Assembly: GCA_003255065.1 (NCBI GenBank)
Contig: QAOA01004423.1
Coordinates: 186,001 to 250,000 of the forward strand
Length of the DNA: 64,000 nucleotides
Direction: 5' to 3'
DNA from: Cercis canadensis
Taxonomy: Eukaryota > Streptophyta > Magnoliopsida > Fabales > Fabaceae
In this document: positions 38,956 through 50,916 of the stretch, in pieces
Layout of the letters: every line of letters begins with the position of its first letter
Numbering within the stretch: the first letter of the stretch is position 1
Translations under genes and position numbers: made by a program
The notes under the pieces: model-generated
What the model was told of the DNA's origin: nothing
The model's database searches: none
The model's input: only the letters and a program-made list of their open reading frames with translations

Positions 38956-39165
38956 GAATTTTAAATTTTTACAGATTGAGAAAGTAGAAATTTTATAATC
39001 AGGAAGTTATAGTATAGGAGATTAGGAGGAATACCTTTTTTTTTTTTTTTTTTTTTACCCTCATTTTTCTCCCAATTTTTCAAATGGCAATGTGAGAATA
39101 AGAAAAAATTGCACTCCATGCAGGTCGCAAGACGAGCCATGGACAATAATGTACAGAAATTATAA

Positions 39166-39733
39166 TAATTTTTTGGCTTAATTGCAATTTTGGTCTTCCT
39201 ATTTTAACCAATTGAACGTTTTGGTCCTCCTTTTTTAAAAATGAACTATTGAGTCCCTCTATATTCATAAAATGTACAAATTTAGTTCATTTATCTTTAA
39301 GTCAAAATTTTTAGGTTTATTTCAATGTGTAAAGTTCTCTGATTCATAATCTCACCGTTCAAATTGAAGAGTTACGTCTTGTGAATATTCCCATTAAATT
39401 TCAGCTCAATCTAACGATGAAAAAGTCTAAATTTTTGGTTAGATGAAAACTGATGGTTTTGGTATTTTGGGTTTAGTTCCACCGTTAGATCGAGCTAAAA
39501 TTTAGTGAGGGGATTCACAAGATGTAACACTTCAATCTGAACTGTGGGATTATGAATCAGAGAACTTTACAACTTGAAATAAACCTAAGAATTTTGACTT
39601 AAAGATAAATGGACTAAAATTGTACATTTTATGAATATAGAGGGACTCAATAATTCATTTTTAAAGAAGGAGGACCAAAACGTTCAAGTGGTTAAAATAA
39701 GGGGACCAAAATTACAATTAAGCCTAATTTTTT
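39166..39733. mobile_element. Foldback MITE with 9-bp target duplication (Mutator-type)
   Basis: Element 39175-39724, flanked by perfect 9-bp direct repeats TAATTTTTT at 39166-39174 and 39725-39733. It begins GGCTTAATTGCAATTTTGGT and ends with the inverted equivalent ACCAAAATTACAATTAAGCC. The two arms of about 255 bases are nearly perfect inverted repeats over their full length, for example TTGAGTCCCTCTATATTCAT on the left and ATGAATATAGAGGGACTCAA on the right. A loop of about 40 bases lies near 39430-39470. There is no coding capacity. A 9-bp duplication plus long terminal inverted repeats is the signature of non-autonomous Mutator-like elements. The T-rich duplication is low in complexity, which weakens it slightly. 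Confidence 0.82.
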
Positions 39734-39889
39734 TGGTTATACTTCTAATTCAGAATCGTAGTAAAATTACAACAAAAAAAATTATGTAATACTTCCTGTT
39801 ATTATAGTATTTAAATGAACTAATGTTTTTAAAAAAATACCATAAAATCTCACATTCAATATGATTTAGAAGATTTTTTTATCGGGAAT

Positions 39890-40080
39890 TCTATGATACT
39901 ACATGAGTATATCATACTACACTGACGTGATAAGCATACATAATTTTTATATTTTATTATATATAAAATATAATTTATTTAATTTTTTAAATAAACTTAA
40001 AAACAGTTAACTTATACACATGTTATTTTTTTTATTGGTTATTTATATGTAGTATGACATACTACATAAATACTAAAAGT
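39890..40080. mobile_element. Possible small inverted-repeat element
   Basis: AGTATATCATACTACA (39906-39921) is matched by its inverse TGTAGTATGACATACT (40048-40063) with one mismatch, with weaker complementarity outside. The interior is AT-rich and non-coding. No target duplication could be defined, so this may be a degraded MITE or chance in AT-rich DNA. Confidence 0.35.
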
Positions 40081-42404
40081 ATTTAAGAAACCTACGTAAA
40101 TTATTCTGAAGAATTAAATCATGTAATTAGATTTTAATTATTAAGAGATTTAGGTAGTTTATCCAAAAAAAAAATTGAGTTCAAACCTCTATCTTATTAT
40201 AAAATAACAATTTATATATTGTAATGTGACATTATAGTATCTATATAGGCATGTGATATTATAGCAAAATTTAATTTGAATTTCCTGTATCATTTAATTT
40301 CATTGCTATAAGCCTATAACTGGGTCTGGGTGTAAACTTCACGAGTTTTGTATTGGGTACTTACCCTTTTCTCTTTTGAAAAGGAAAAAATCCTGTTGAA
40401 GAAACAGTGTAACTAACTAATATTTTATAATCCCTTGATCTGAACACCTGACCTGATTTATCCTTTGCATCATTTTTGTATCTGTCACGCACATCAGTTA
40501 AAATTTTCATAAAAAAAAAATTATTTTATTTTTATTTTTTAGATACAATTTTAAATTTAAACACAAAACTTATAATTTTTAAAAACAATCTAAATATCAA
40601 AGATTTTCTTATCACAATATGTTTCTTTATGTTAAATCCTTACCACAATTATACATCAACAAACAAATTTTTTTTTTTTGGGTTGTTGTTGTTTGAGATA
40701 AGTGGATTTTGCTGTTTGCCCCGATACATACAACCAAATGAGGATTTGCAGGATAATCTATTTATGCTTTTATTTTTCTGAGAATGGAAGCTAAAATACG
40801 AAATTATTTTGTCTGTTAATACTTGTTTTCAAGTATTAAATTTATTTTTGAAATTTTTTTTTGTGGTATTAAATAAAATCTATTCTAGTGTCTATTTGGC
40901 CTTGTTGTGAAATTTCTACCGTTTATGTGAAAAGCGTTTTCGAAAAACTGATTGTTATAGAAAAAAATAATTTAACTAGTTTCTGCTAAATTTCTACTTT
41001 TCAATAAAAGTTTTAAAAACCTAATTTTTATTTACTGAACAGTGAACACCGTTAAAAATGTCAAAATCTATGTTAGGTGACAAAGAATTACTTTTATAAG
41101 CTGTACAGATGCTCAGGCAACCGCAGTTAGCAAAGAAAATGGTCTTCTCATTTTCACACCCACAACACAAAGGTCAAAAAAGGAAAAAAGTGAAGAGTCG
41201 TGTTGTGGTCGTGATCCATCCCTATTCGGCATTTGCCACAGATTACTGTATTTTATATGCTGAGATGTCCACCTCCCCAAAATTGACTGTTCAAGTATCT
41301 TAATGGGCACTCAAGACTCAACAGTAAATTCTAGCATACAAGCTGATGAGCACAGCGAAGAGGAAAGAAAAATAAAAGCAACAAGGGCGAGAAAGCTGGC
41401 TATCGTGAAATCTTCTAGTTCTGGACCTGTCTCTACGCTAGGAACCGAAGGGCACAGGTTCAAGGTAGCAAGTACAGCTTTGGTCCCAAGTCAACGTCCT
41501 CAACCTCAGATCCAAATTATACCCCAAATTAGCAACCCAGCATCTTATTAATTCCCTCGCCTCTTATTTTGGACTGCGCTATGGACTCAGCTTAGTTCGG
41601 TGGTTGTGGTAATTTCCATAACCTTGAAAGCACCAACATCTGCAGTAAAATATATCCCATGTCCGGCAATTTTGCTCACTTCATATTTCGGGTGGTATCA
41701 GGTGAGTCTTCTACTTTACTCACACTTAGCTTTGTGGATTCTGATAATTCCGTAGCTTTGGTCATGCATATGATAGTTTTTTTTTTTTTTTNGGGGGTGG
41801 TTGGTGGGGGTGAGGGGGAGGGTGCAGAGATGGTAGAGGAATTTCTCATTCCTCCTTGGAAGCGATGTTAATGGCGGGTGTAAGCTATGCTGTGGGATTG
41901 TTAAGTGGATCTAGCATATGGGTTTTAACTTCGATTCCTATATTTGGATGGGAAAATCAGCATGTCTTATGTCTGTTATAGTGATAAGTCATTACAATAT
42001 ACAGAATTTTTCTTCGGAAATGATGAATTGCTGATAATGGATATTTGGACATGAAATGTGGTAATGCTGTAATATGATAGTGCTTTGAAATACTTCTGAC
42101 CAGCATGAAGAGGGGGATGACTTGTAATCAACCGAATATTGGGGTTGATTGCAGTTTAATTTTGCGATTGAGATATATTTATAAATTATGAAATAGAATA
42201 TAAATTCCCATTCTGCAACACCTTTGCTCTCAATTTGAATTTTCTTAAATCCCATTCCCCTGAACTGATTTTACCATTATGAAGTAGATATTGTATTCTC
42301 TACCATGTAGATTAGATTGGCTAATATTTAGTCGGGTTATCAGGTCTCCATAGGTTGCATTTTGTTAATTCCAGCATTATCTTGAAGATAAAAAGGAAGA
42401 GAAA
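40081..42404. other. Intergenic upstream of GH43; weak open frames only
   Basis: Two short open frames at 41109-41303 and 41303-41551 overlap by one base. Their products match nothing I know. They may be part of the GH43 5' leader or an old gene fragment. An N in a T-run lies at 41793. Confidence 0.4.
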
Positions 42405-45400
42405 ATGAGGATGAGGAACAAATACAGGAAACCAACAACTTTACGTTGCAATGCAGGGAGCAGATGTTCTATGTCTGGTGTGGTGTGGAGCTTGGTAGGA
42501 TGTCTTCTTTTGCTTCATTTATCTTCCAATTTTAACCACAAAGATGGGGGAGCTAGAGGGGTCCAATTGCGTGTGACTCATCATCCTGAATTCCGTGAAC
42601 TTCAAGAAGTGGAAGAGGAGAACATTCAAATTCCGCCACCAAGGGGAAAGAGGTCTCCTCGCGCAGCAAAACGAAGACCAAAGCGGGCAACCACACTGAT
42701 TGATGAATTTCTGGATGAAAATTCCCAACTTAGACACATATTTTTTCCCGGTCGGAAAAGGGCTATGGGTCCTCTGAAGGATGCAGGGAATGATAGTTAT
42801 TACTATTATCCAGGGAGAATTTGGTTGGACACTGACGGAAATCCTATTCAAGCCCATGGGGGGGGCATTCTGTATGACAAAAACTCAAGGACATACTATT
42901 GGTATGGTGAGTATAAAAACGGGCCCACATATCATGTTCACAAGAAAGGAGCAGCCCGGGTAAGTCATTTATTTTGGAAGAGTATTGTTTTTAACTGTAA
43001 GTCAATAATTATCCCTTCCTATAGCTATAGGAGTTTATGTGGCTGATTCTATTGCAATTAAGCAAATTGATGGTTGTTGAAGAGGCTAGCTTTTTTTGTA
43101 TATTAATGGAAGTTTTAGATGGTTTTGCCTCTTCTGGTTATTGAAACCAATTTTTTTAATTAAAAAAAAAAAGAAAAAAAGAGAAGGATTTCCTCACTAA
43201 GAAAGATCTGACTTGAATGTAGATGCATATTTGACTCTTATATCTACTTTGATCCTTCATTGTTGCTAGCTCCTTATTTTGACACGTATTTGATTTATGT
43301 TAGATTATTCTTGATGGGACCTAATGCTTCTTATCTCTTCTCATTAAATATCCTGTTTCTTGAGTTCCGAAAATTCTTGATGTCGTTCTTATCAATTATA
43401 AGTAGTTGGCAGAGAAGTGGTATTTCTTTAGCAGGTCTCATATGGTTCTAGTCCTTAGAGATGTTAATGACAATATAAGAGCTGCTTATTCTTGTTAGTT
43501 TTACTAAAAGGGGATGTAGGATGATCTTTCAATCTGACCAGTGATATTAGCTATTTTAAGAGTCTTGCTGAGGTGAAGCAAATGCAAATGGTATCATACT
43601 AAGAGATATAAGAACAACAGCTTCATCCAATTGTGGAATGTCGGATGGCACTCCAAGGTACTATCGAACTAGAGTTTGAAACCTGGATTCTTTAGTATAC
43701 ATTTGATATGGCATGAAATTAATATTGCAGAGGTTTACATTGTAAATGGGATACTTTGAAAGTGGACCCGGTGATAAGAATAAAGCTGAATGAGCTAGAT
43801 TTCTATCTCTTTCATTTTCTTTTTCTTCAATTAAGTGAGATTATAGAATGGTTTCATATAGCTGAGCCGAACTTGTGAAGAGGTGATAACTAATAACTTG
43901 ATTAATTTTGCCTCCAAATGTATCCCTGCTGGATATTTAGCTAAGGAATGATGAGTGGGCACTTTGCGTAGAAGGTAAGATCTTCTGCTAAAACTGAACT
44001 TGCGTAGGATTTCCTGAAAGCCATTATCTCCCATTGAAGTCTCGAAATTCCACTGCTAAGTGACTATAAGTTCTGCTCCTATATGTGAACAGAATATTTT
44101 TCTTTACCAGACATCCGGTGCCTTTCTTAAATGTCGCAACTAATTGAGTTGGCAATGTGATTTTAATCTGCAAAAAGCATTCTCAACCTATCCAGCTAAG
44201 TATTTCTTAAGTGCGGAGAATCCCAAGAAAAATGTTTCACCCAAGTTTTGCAAAATGAGTTGACTTGGACATATAACTAAATTCTTCAATCCCTTTGAGT
44301 TTGTGCATGAGTAAGAAAAGAACTTAAATCCATCGTATGCAAAAAGAATGAGAGGAAATGATGGCTTTACTGATCTTTCACATTGTGGTACCTTGCCCAG
44401 TTATTAGGGGTTTAAATGGTGGCAGATGCCAGGGAAACTCCTATCTCTTAACAAATAAATCAAAATCCGTGCTAACTTACAAACGTCTGATCACATAGCA
44501 AGTTCACATGTGGAGCGGCTGAGGAAAAACTTTTGTTGCCTAGAACTTGGGCAATTACTTCTACTTTCTGTGAGTATGAGCAAAGTTGGTAAAACATTTT
44601 GAGTGTCCCTGTGGAATGTTTCTGATCCCATGCCCAAGTAGTTATCAATTTCGTTGACATTCTTTAGCATAAAAAGGAGTTGTTCTATCTATACTCTCCC
44701 CCTTTTCTTTATCCAAATCCTTATCAACTTGAAATCAATCTGCTATCTCTCAATTACTGATCTATTTTCTATTACGGGGATATAATTGCTTCAACCAACC
44801 ATGTATTTTACTCTGATGCATGCCTTTGTAAGAAAATTCTAACTAGTTTGTATCTCTTTCTCATTTAGGTGGACATTATAGGAGTTGGTTGCTATTCATC
44901 AAATGATTTGTGGACTTGGAAAAATGAGGGAATTGTATTGGCAGCAGAGGAAACAAATGAAACCCATGATCTGCACAAGTCCAATGTGCTTGAGAGGCCG
45001 AAAGTGGTTTACAATGACAAGACTGGGAAATATGTAATGTGGATGCATATTGACGATGCCAACTATACCAAAGCTGCTGTTGGCGTAGCAATCAGTGATA
45101 CTCCCGATGGTCCTTTTGACTATCTTGGTAGCCAACGGCCCCATGGATATGAAAGCAGGGATATGACAATCTTCAAGGATGATGATGGTGTAGCATATAT
45201 AATCTACTCCTCTGAGGACAATAGTGAACTTCACATTGGACCTCTAACTGAAGATTATCTCAATGTGACATCTGTCATGAGAAGGGTTCTAGTGGGACAG
45301 CACAGAGAAGCACCAGCGTTATTCAAGCACCAGGGCACATATTACATGATCACATCGGGTTGCACAGGATGGGCCCCAAATGAGGCACTGGCTCATGCAG

Positions 45401-45720
45401 CTGAGTCAATTTTGGGGCCTTGGGAGACAATGGGAAATCCATGCATGGGAGGAAACAAAGTGTTTCGACTTACAACTTTCTTTGCTCAGAGCACTTTCGT
45501 GCTTCCTCTACCTGGGTTCCCTGGTTCATTTATTTTTATGGCAGATCGTTGGAATCCTGCTGACTTAAGGGACTCGAGATATGTATGGTTGCCTTTGATA
45601 GTTGCGGGACCTGCTGATCAGCCACTGGAATACACTTTTGAATTCCCATTATGGTCAAGGGTATCTATTTATTGGCATAGGAAATGGAGACTGCCTCAGG
45701 GATGGACAGGATTCAAATAA
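42405..45720 (+). CDS. Golgi exo-beta-1,3-galactosidase, GH43 subfamily 24, 468 aa
   Basis: Exons 42405-42959 and 44869-45720, one 1.9-kb intron, phase 0. The N-terminus is that of a type II Golgi protein: basic residues, one TM (VVWSLVGCLLLLHLSS), then a stem rich in Arg/Lys (RGKRSPRAAKRRPKRATTL). The five-bladed GH43 domain follows, starting around GRIWLDTDGNPIQAHGGGIL, with YYWYGEYKNGP, VGCYSSNDLWTWKNEGIVL, LERPKVVYNDKTGKYVMWMH, GYESRDMTIFKDDDGVAY and REAPALFKHQGTYYMITSGC; the end reads WRLPQGWTGFK. Arabidopsis GH43A/GH43B trim galactose from the beta-1,3-galactan backbone of arabinogalactan proteins in the Golgi and are needed for normal root cell expansion. The probable general acid is Glu in HREAPA. 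This subfamily generally lacks the usual Asp base, and none is evident at the first blade. Family call is secure. Confidence 0.92.
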
Positions 45721-46221
45721 TCTAGGTTCACTTTGTACATTTGTGATCATATATGGAGCCTCTTCAGTATATTCTCCCTGAGTTGCATTGTTACGGACAT
45801 GCTAAAACCTTCACGCCCACAGCTTCAGAACTCAGACCTAGAAACATGTCTTGATTTAGGTAAAGTGAATATTAGTTTGAGGGAGCGTGTATATGTTGAG
45901 AAAGATTATCACTGATTGAATTTTTCTAATAATCAAGTATTGCTGATCAACCCTTTCATGTGTAAATTATTATTATTATTATTTTGTGTGTGTGTACTAT
46001 CTGTTGAATTTTTATTTTTTTCCTTTTCTGTCTTTTGAGTTTTGAGCCACACTGGAATTGCTTCACATGTATGCAGATGATATGGTATCATTTAATGCCT
46101 TCACGGGGTGCTCCCTCCTGGCATGTAGTTTGGCCACTAATTTAGTAACTTGTTGAAACCCAGATCAATTAGAAAACATGGAAACAGGAAGAGTGGCTGG
46201 GGGTTGATTTTTGGCTCTTGG

Positions 46222-46773
46222 AACTCAATATTATATTTTATAAACTTATTTACTTATTTATTACACTTTTAAAACTATTTACCTAAAAATTATATTTTTT
46301 AAAAAATTTTAAAAAAAACAAATTCTAACAATGTGAAGTTCATTGGACATGCTGTATCTCACATAACGTGTTTAGTGTGGACACGTCGCATGGGATCCGA
46401 TGTGTCCCATGTGGCAAAAGAAAGAGAAAAATGTGTGAAGATGAAATGGAGAAAGAGAAGTTAAAAGTGAGAGAGAGATGGTAAAGGGTGACCACACTTG
46501 AAGAAAGAGAAAAAAATGGTGAAGATAAAAAAGAAGAGAGAAGATGAAAGTGAAAGGATGAAAGAGAAAATAAAATGAAAAAAATTAGATACATCGGATC
46601 TTAAGCAGCGTGTCTCCACTAAATATATCATATGAAATACGACGTATCTAATGGATCTCACACTATCAGATTTTATTTTATTTTAAATTTTTTAAAAAGT
46701 ATAATATTTAGGTAAATTGTTTTGAAAGTGTAATAAATAAGTAAATAAGTTTGTAAAGTGTAATATTGAAGTC
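46222..46773. mobile_element. Imperfect foldback element with purine-rich centre
   Basis: The left arm (about 46222-46415) contains AAACTTATTTACTTATTTAT, and the right arm (about 46588-46773) contains its inverse ATAAATAAGTAAATAAGTTT near 46732. Pairing continues with gaps to GGATCCGATGTGTC on the left and ACATCGGATC on the right. The centre (46416-46587) is almost pure A/G on the plus strand. No gene is inside and no clean target duplication was found, so the superfamily is open. Confidence 0.6.
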
Positions 46774-47518
46774 AAATAACGATTATTTTTCAACTTAGTA
46801 TATATTTTAGTTGAGGCAATAGTATAATAGTAATTACTTATATGTTAATACATAAGGGAATGCAGAAAAGGTGAAATACCTAAGTTTCTCATATTACCCC
46901 CTTCTCTGTATATGAGAGTCAATTTTTAGAGAAACAGACTCTTGGATTTTTTTTTTACTCTTATTCATCTTCTCTTTTTTTTGTTTTGTTTTGTTTTGTT
47001 TAGACTTCCTCTTCACTTCTTTTTTATTTTTTAATTGATGAGTTTGCATTCTATGGCAATGGCGATTGGGAACATAATTATGATGTGTCTTGGATTATAT
47101 TCGGACCCCTCCTGAAACACACGAGTTGAGCTTTCTGTACAACTCAAATGGACAAGGACATCCACTTGAAGATGACCCACACGGAGAGTTAAGCTGTTTT
47201 CGCACTAGAAAATGTGTCGTTTCATAATCTTTGCAAATAAAATTTTGGGCCATTTGTACCTATAAAGCTAATTTACATCATGTTTGCTTAATAATTTGGT
47301 TAAGACTTTGACAAGGTACTAATATATTGCTGTGGACTAGAATCTTGGACATCATCCTCCCTGTAAAACTCCAGAGTCCAGACAAAATATACTAGTATAT
47401 TGTGTGTCCTTCATTATTATGTTCTTTAGTTTTGTTAAGCTCTCTTTTTCTTTTCTTTTTTTTTTTTTTAAAAAAAAAGATGTTATTAAGCAGCACTATT
47501 CTCATCTAAATGGAGGAA

Positions 47519-47605
47519 AGCCCATTGTTGGGCCGAATTATTGGAGCCCATATGAATTTGTACTTTTAATGGGCCCTAAAAAGGTGTACCTATCTGGTGT
47601 GGGCT
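47519..47605. promoter_or_regulatory. Orphan site II cluster
   Basis: AGCCCA 47519, TGGGCC 47529, AGCCCA 47545, TGGGCC 47570 and TGGGCT 47600: five TGGGCY/RGCCCA motifs in 87 bases. The nearest genes both present their 3' ends to this site (GH43 stop 45720; SHR stop 49423), so no known promoter explains it. Confidence 0.45.
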
Positions 47606-48899
47606 CTTATATTGAATAAAGCCACAAACACAGGCAAATGTGGCTGAAAGTCGAAATGAATACCAACTATTTCTGTGATAAGCTGATGATTGAGAGCATC
47701 GAAGTGGAGATGTCGCGCATCAATTTATTTGCACGTTTGATCCTAATCTTTCCTTTCTTTTCCTTCTGCTTTTCTTTGTCTCCCCTTAAATACTATGCAT
47801 TTTTAAAACAGAAAATATAGACACACAGACAAAGATCCTCAAGTACTATAGACTATAGGTTGGCAATTATACACTTGAACTAGCTTTTTACTTGAACCTG
47901 GTCCCATAACAACATAAAAGTTCTCAGCTGGTCCTTGTCAATGTAATAAATAGAAAAAGGATACCAATGCTTAAGCTTGTAGAAGAAGGTATGGGCCAGC
48001 ATCAAACTCCCTTTAGAAAAAACTATATGAAAGCAACTATAACTACTTTTAAATCAGCAAAAAAAAAAAGGATGCAAAAAAGGGTGATGGGGAGAAAGAG
48101 CTAGAGTGGGCGATGTTAACGTGGAGGGGGCAAGTCTCATCAGAAGTGCAATATATGCAAGCCTAAAAAGATGAACCCACTATTCATAACATTTCATTTT
48201 CTTTTCATTATTTATTAACTTAAAGTTTATTGGCTTTCATGGGCAAAAGGTAGCTCTTATGAACCCTCATCTTACATCTCCATGAAAGAGTCAGGGCATG
48301 TGGGGTCATGAAAGGGTAAAGCTAAAATCTGTGACATATATAAAGAAGATAGACTTTAGAAAGAGGATGTGGAGAAGAAAAAAATGAAAACAAAGACATA
48401 GAGAAGGCTAATTCAAATAGAGCGTGATGTCCACTAAAACTTTTATGCCACTAATGACTAATTCTATACGCCTTTTTATGAGATTCCCCAAGTATAAACC
48501 CAACTCGGTGGCCGTCCTAAGATTCTATGGCCCAAAATCTAGATAACGACCTTGGTCTCATCTAAGTTTATAGATGGGGCATTTACTTAATAAAATCCCA
48601 CCAACACCTTTCTTATTTAATCCCTACATATATCCTTAAGCTGAAATCATCTTTACACACCAAATACCAAACCCCATTTCTTTTTGGACCCGTTTGTTTG
48701 AGATTAATAATACGGTAGTCCACGTCTAACTACTATAAAAACAACTTAAATATTATGAAAAATACTAGACTATATGTGATTAAGATTATCTAATCCAGCT
48801 TAATGATGTTTTGTCTTGAACGTTAGTTAAGCTCACAGCCAATTATGCAGCTCATCTCTCTGGTCAAACTTGGACCAGAACCATTGGAACCTAGATAAA

Positions 48900-48919
48900 A
48901 TATATATATATATATATAT
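48900..48919. repeat. TA dinucleotide microsatellite
   Basis: About ten uninterrupted TA units. Confidence 0.85.
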
Positions 48920-48940
48920 CCATGATCAACTAGCACCTAG

Positions 48941-49008
48941 AGGAAAAATTCTCCTTAAACTAAGTCAAACACATAGGAAAAATTCTCCTTAAACTAAGTC
49001 AAACACAT
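48941..49008. repeat. 34-bp tandem repeat, two exact copies
   Basis: Units 48941-48974 and 48975-49008, each starting AGGAAAAATTCTCCTTAAAC and ending CAAACACAT. Identical copies suggest a recent duplication. Confidence 0.85.
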
Positions 49009-49422
49009 AAAATTGGACTATGCCAATTAGTTTGGAGTATAAGAAATTAAATCACTACTATAGGGAAAACAAAAAAAAAAAGGCTGAAGAAATTAAGTTG
49101 ACGAACTGATAATTTTCATGACACTGCTAAACAATTGAAAGCCTTGTTAATTAATTACTTCATACACATATGACATATCCTTGAAAACCATACATTTTCT
49201 CGGAAAAATGAAAAATTAATCACAAATGTTAACAAAAATGATGAAAATCAATATTGTACTTCATTTTTTTTTTAATACAAGCAAATTCCAAGTTCCAACC
49301 CTGTTAACCTCCAATCCTCTTGTCTTACCAAATTAAAAAAGTAATAAAACCAACGGCATATGCAAACTACCCAACGCACGTGTCAAAAAAACCACAAACA
49401 CGTGCGAATGCCATCATCTACG

Positions 49423-50916
49423 TCAAGGCCTCCATGCACTGGCCCACACCACCGGCTGATCCTTACACGACAAGAATATTCCGGCATCGGAGCACTGTGT
49501 CATTGACCAACCTTCTTTGTACCTCCTCAACAAGGCTCTCACATCGTCGCAAACTTCGTCGCTAAATGAAAGAGGGTTGAAGTCGCTACCATGCAGACGC
49601 TGCGACCAGCGCGCCGCCGACTCGCGTCGCTCTATTGACTCCGACGGAGAACAAGCCACCAAGTCAACGATGGCTCTTCCGGCTGTTCTTTCAAGCATCA
49701 AACGCTCGTTGCTCGTCCTTGGGAAGCTCTCATCCAAGCTCTCAAAGTAAACCCTAAACCATCTCAAGCATTCTTGGAAACCTTTTACAAACTCATACCC
49801 GTCATAACCCACATCGAGATCAGCTTCTTCTTCCACCACAGTGATTATCCTCGGTTGTAATCTTCGAAACGAAGATATCAACATGTCCCTCTGGTTACCA
49901 ACCGCTGAAACAGAATGCAAAGCATTCACACAGTTAACAGCTAGAGCTTCATCGTCTTTAATGTCCAATTCGGCCAAGTTCAAGTCTGAAAGATCACCAG
50001 CATGATGAATGACATTGAATTTAAAGGGTACACCCATAAGCCGTGCAAATTTCTCCATTCTAGTGCCTATTTCCTTCATAACCCTCTGAACAGCTGTGAT
50101 GGAGCCACCGGCTCTGCTGGTCACCACCGTGGTTAAACGGAGATGCGGTGTCTCGTCGCTGCGAGTAGCCAATGCTTCAAGGAGGGTAGGCCATTGGGTG
50201 CAATATGTATTACTGATATCAACTATATGTAGCTTTGGTTCACCTTCCAAGGCTTCTAAGATAGCACCGTTGCAAGCGACATGACCAAACGTTGTCCAAG
50301 GGCTAACTTCTTGAAACTTCAAGACCATCTTTCTGGTTGATTCGAAGGAGCATGTTTTCTCGGATGCCGAGGTTAAGGTACGGTATGTACGGTCACCGGA
50401 GTCTGTCATGCGGCTAAACAAGGCTTGGAGAAAATAAGCGGCGAGCTTTTGATCGGTGTCACCGTAAGGAGAGCTGAGCTCATTGAGCATCCACATGAGT
50501 TGCTGGACACGTGCACTGTTCTTGTCGGCAATGGCACGTGCGGTATCCAGGAGGATATCAGGTGCCCACTTGCCGGAAAATTCGAAGTTGAAGTCACGGG
50601 AGGGTGAGAAAGAGAAATCAGTGGTGGTGGGAGTGCCGGAACTGTGTGTGTTAAAGGTAGTGTTAGGGGTGAGAGTAGTGGCAGTGGTGGTGGCTGTAGT
50701 GGAAGGGTGGGGCTGATAAGGATAGTAGTGCTTAGAAGAAGACGAGGACAAGTCTTCTTCATCCATGAAAAAGTTGAAGCATTCTTCGTCTTCTTGCTGG
50801 TAGTGATAGTTTTGTCTGGAGGATCTAGAGCTGCTAGAAGTTCTGCTGGTGGAGTTGAGAGATTGATCAGCTTGTGCTGGTTGATGGAAACTCACAAGCC
50901 TAAACAAGGTATCCAT
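49423..50916 (-). CDS. SHR: GRAS transcription regulator SHORT-ROOT, 497 aa, intronless
   Basis: Single open frame with start [10 protein letters not shown] and the SHR N-terminal signature [18 protein letters not shown] (residues about 44-61), then a Ser/Thr/Pro-rich linker. The GRAS domain runs from about 116 to the end: leucine heptad region I with [25 protein letters not shown]-type motif LHIVDIS (229-235), [20 protein letters not shown], a PFYRE-type region with [16 protein letters not shown], and the terminal SAW motif [13 protein letters not shown] is made in the root stele and moves one layer outward. There, with SCARECROW, it specifies endodermis and drives asymmetric division; it also acts in leaf bundle sheath. 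It is slightly shorter than Arabidopsis SHR (531 aa), mainly in the linker. The minus-strand stretch upstream (about 50917-51830), with GA runs, is probably leader and promoter. Confidence 0.93.
   Translation of the reverse strand: MDTLFRLVSFHQPAQADQSLNSTSRTSSSSRSSRQNYHYQQEDEECFNFFMDEEDLSSSSSKHYYPYQPHPSTTATTTATTLTPNTTFNTHSSGTPTTTDFSFSPSRDFNFEFSGKWAPDILLDTARAIADKNSARVQQLMWMLNELSSPYGDTDQKLAAYFLQALFSRMTDSGDRTYRTLTSASEKTCSFESTRKMVLKFQEVSPWTTFGHVACNGAILEALEGEPKLHIVDISNTYCTQWPTLLEALATRSDETPHLRLTTVVTSRAGGSITAVQRVMKEIGTRMEKFARLMGVPFKFNVIHHAGDLSDLNLAELDIKDDEALAVNCVNALHSVSAVGNQRDMLISSFRRLQPRIITVVEEEADLDVGYDGYEFVKGFQECLRWFRVYFESLDESFPRTSNERLMLERTAGRAIVDLVACSPSESIERRESAARWSQRLHGSDFNPLSFSDEVCDDVRALLRRYKEGWSMTQCSDAGIFLSCKDQPVVWASAWRP

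Larger units (their letters stand above)
45721..49422. other. Intergenic between GH43 and SHR 3' ends, with repeats
   Basis: Contains the foldback element at 46222-46773, a site II cluster at 47519-47605, a TA run and a 34-bp tandem repeat near 48900-49008. No coding region is supported. Confidence 0.5.

Noticed and set aside
41109..41551. Two adjoining open frames (64 and 82 residues) upstream of GH43
   Set aside because: No recognised domain, no splice structure leading to a longer product. They may be leader sequence; not called as genes.
46340..46661. Ser/Phe-rich minus-strand frames
   Set aside because: Products of the purine-rich core of a foldback element; low complexity, not genes.
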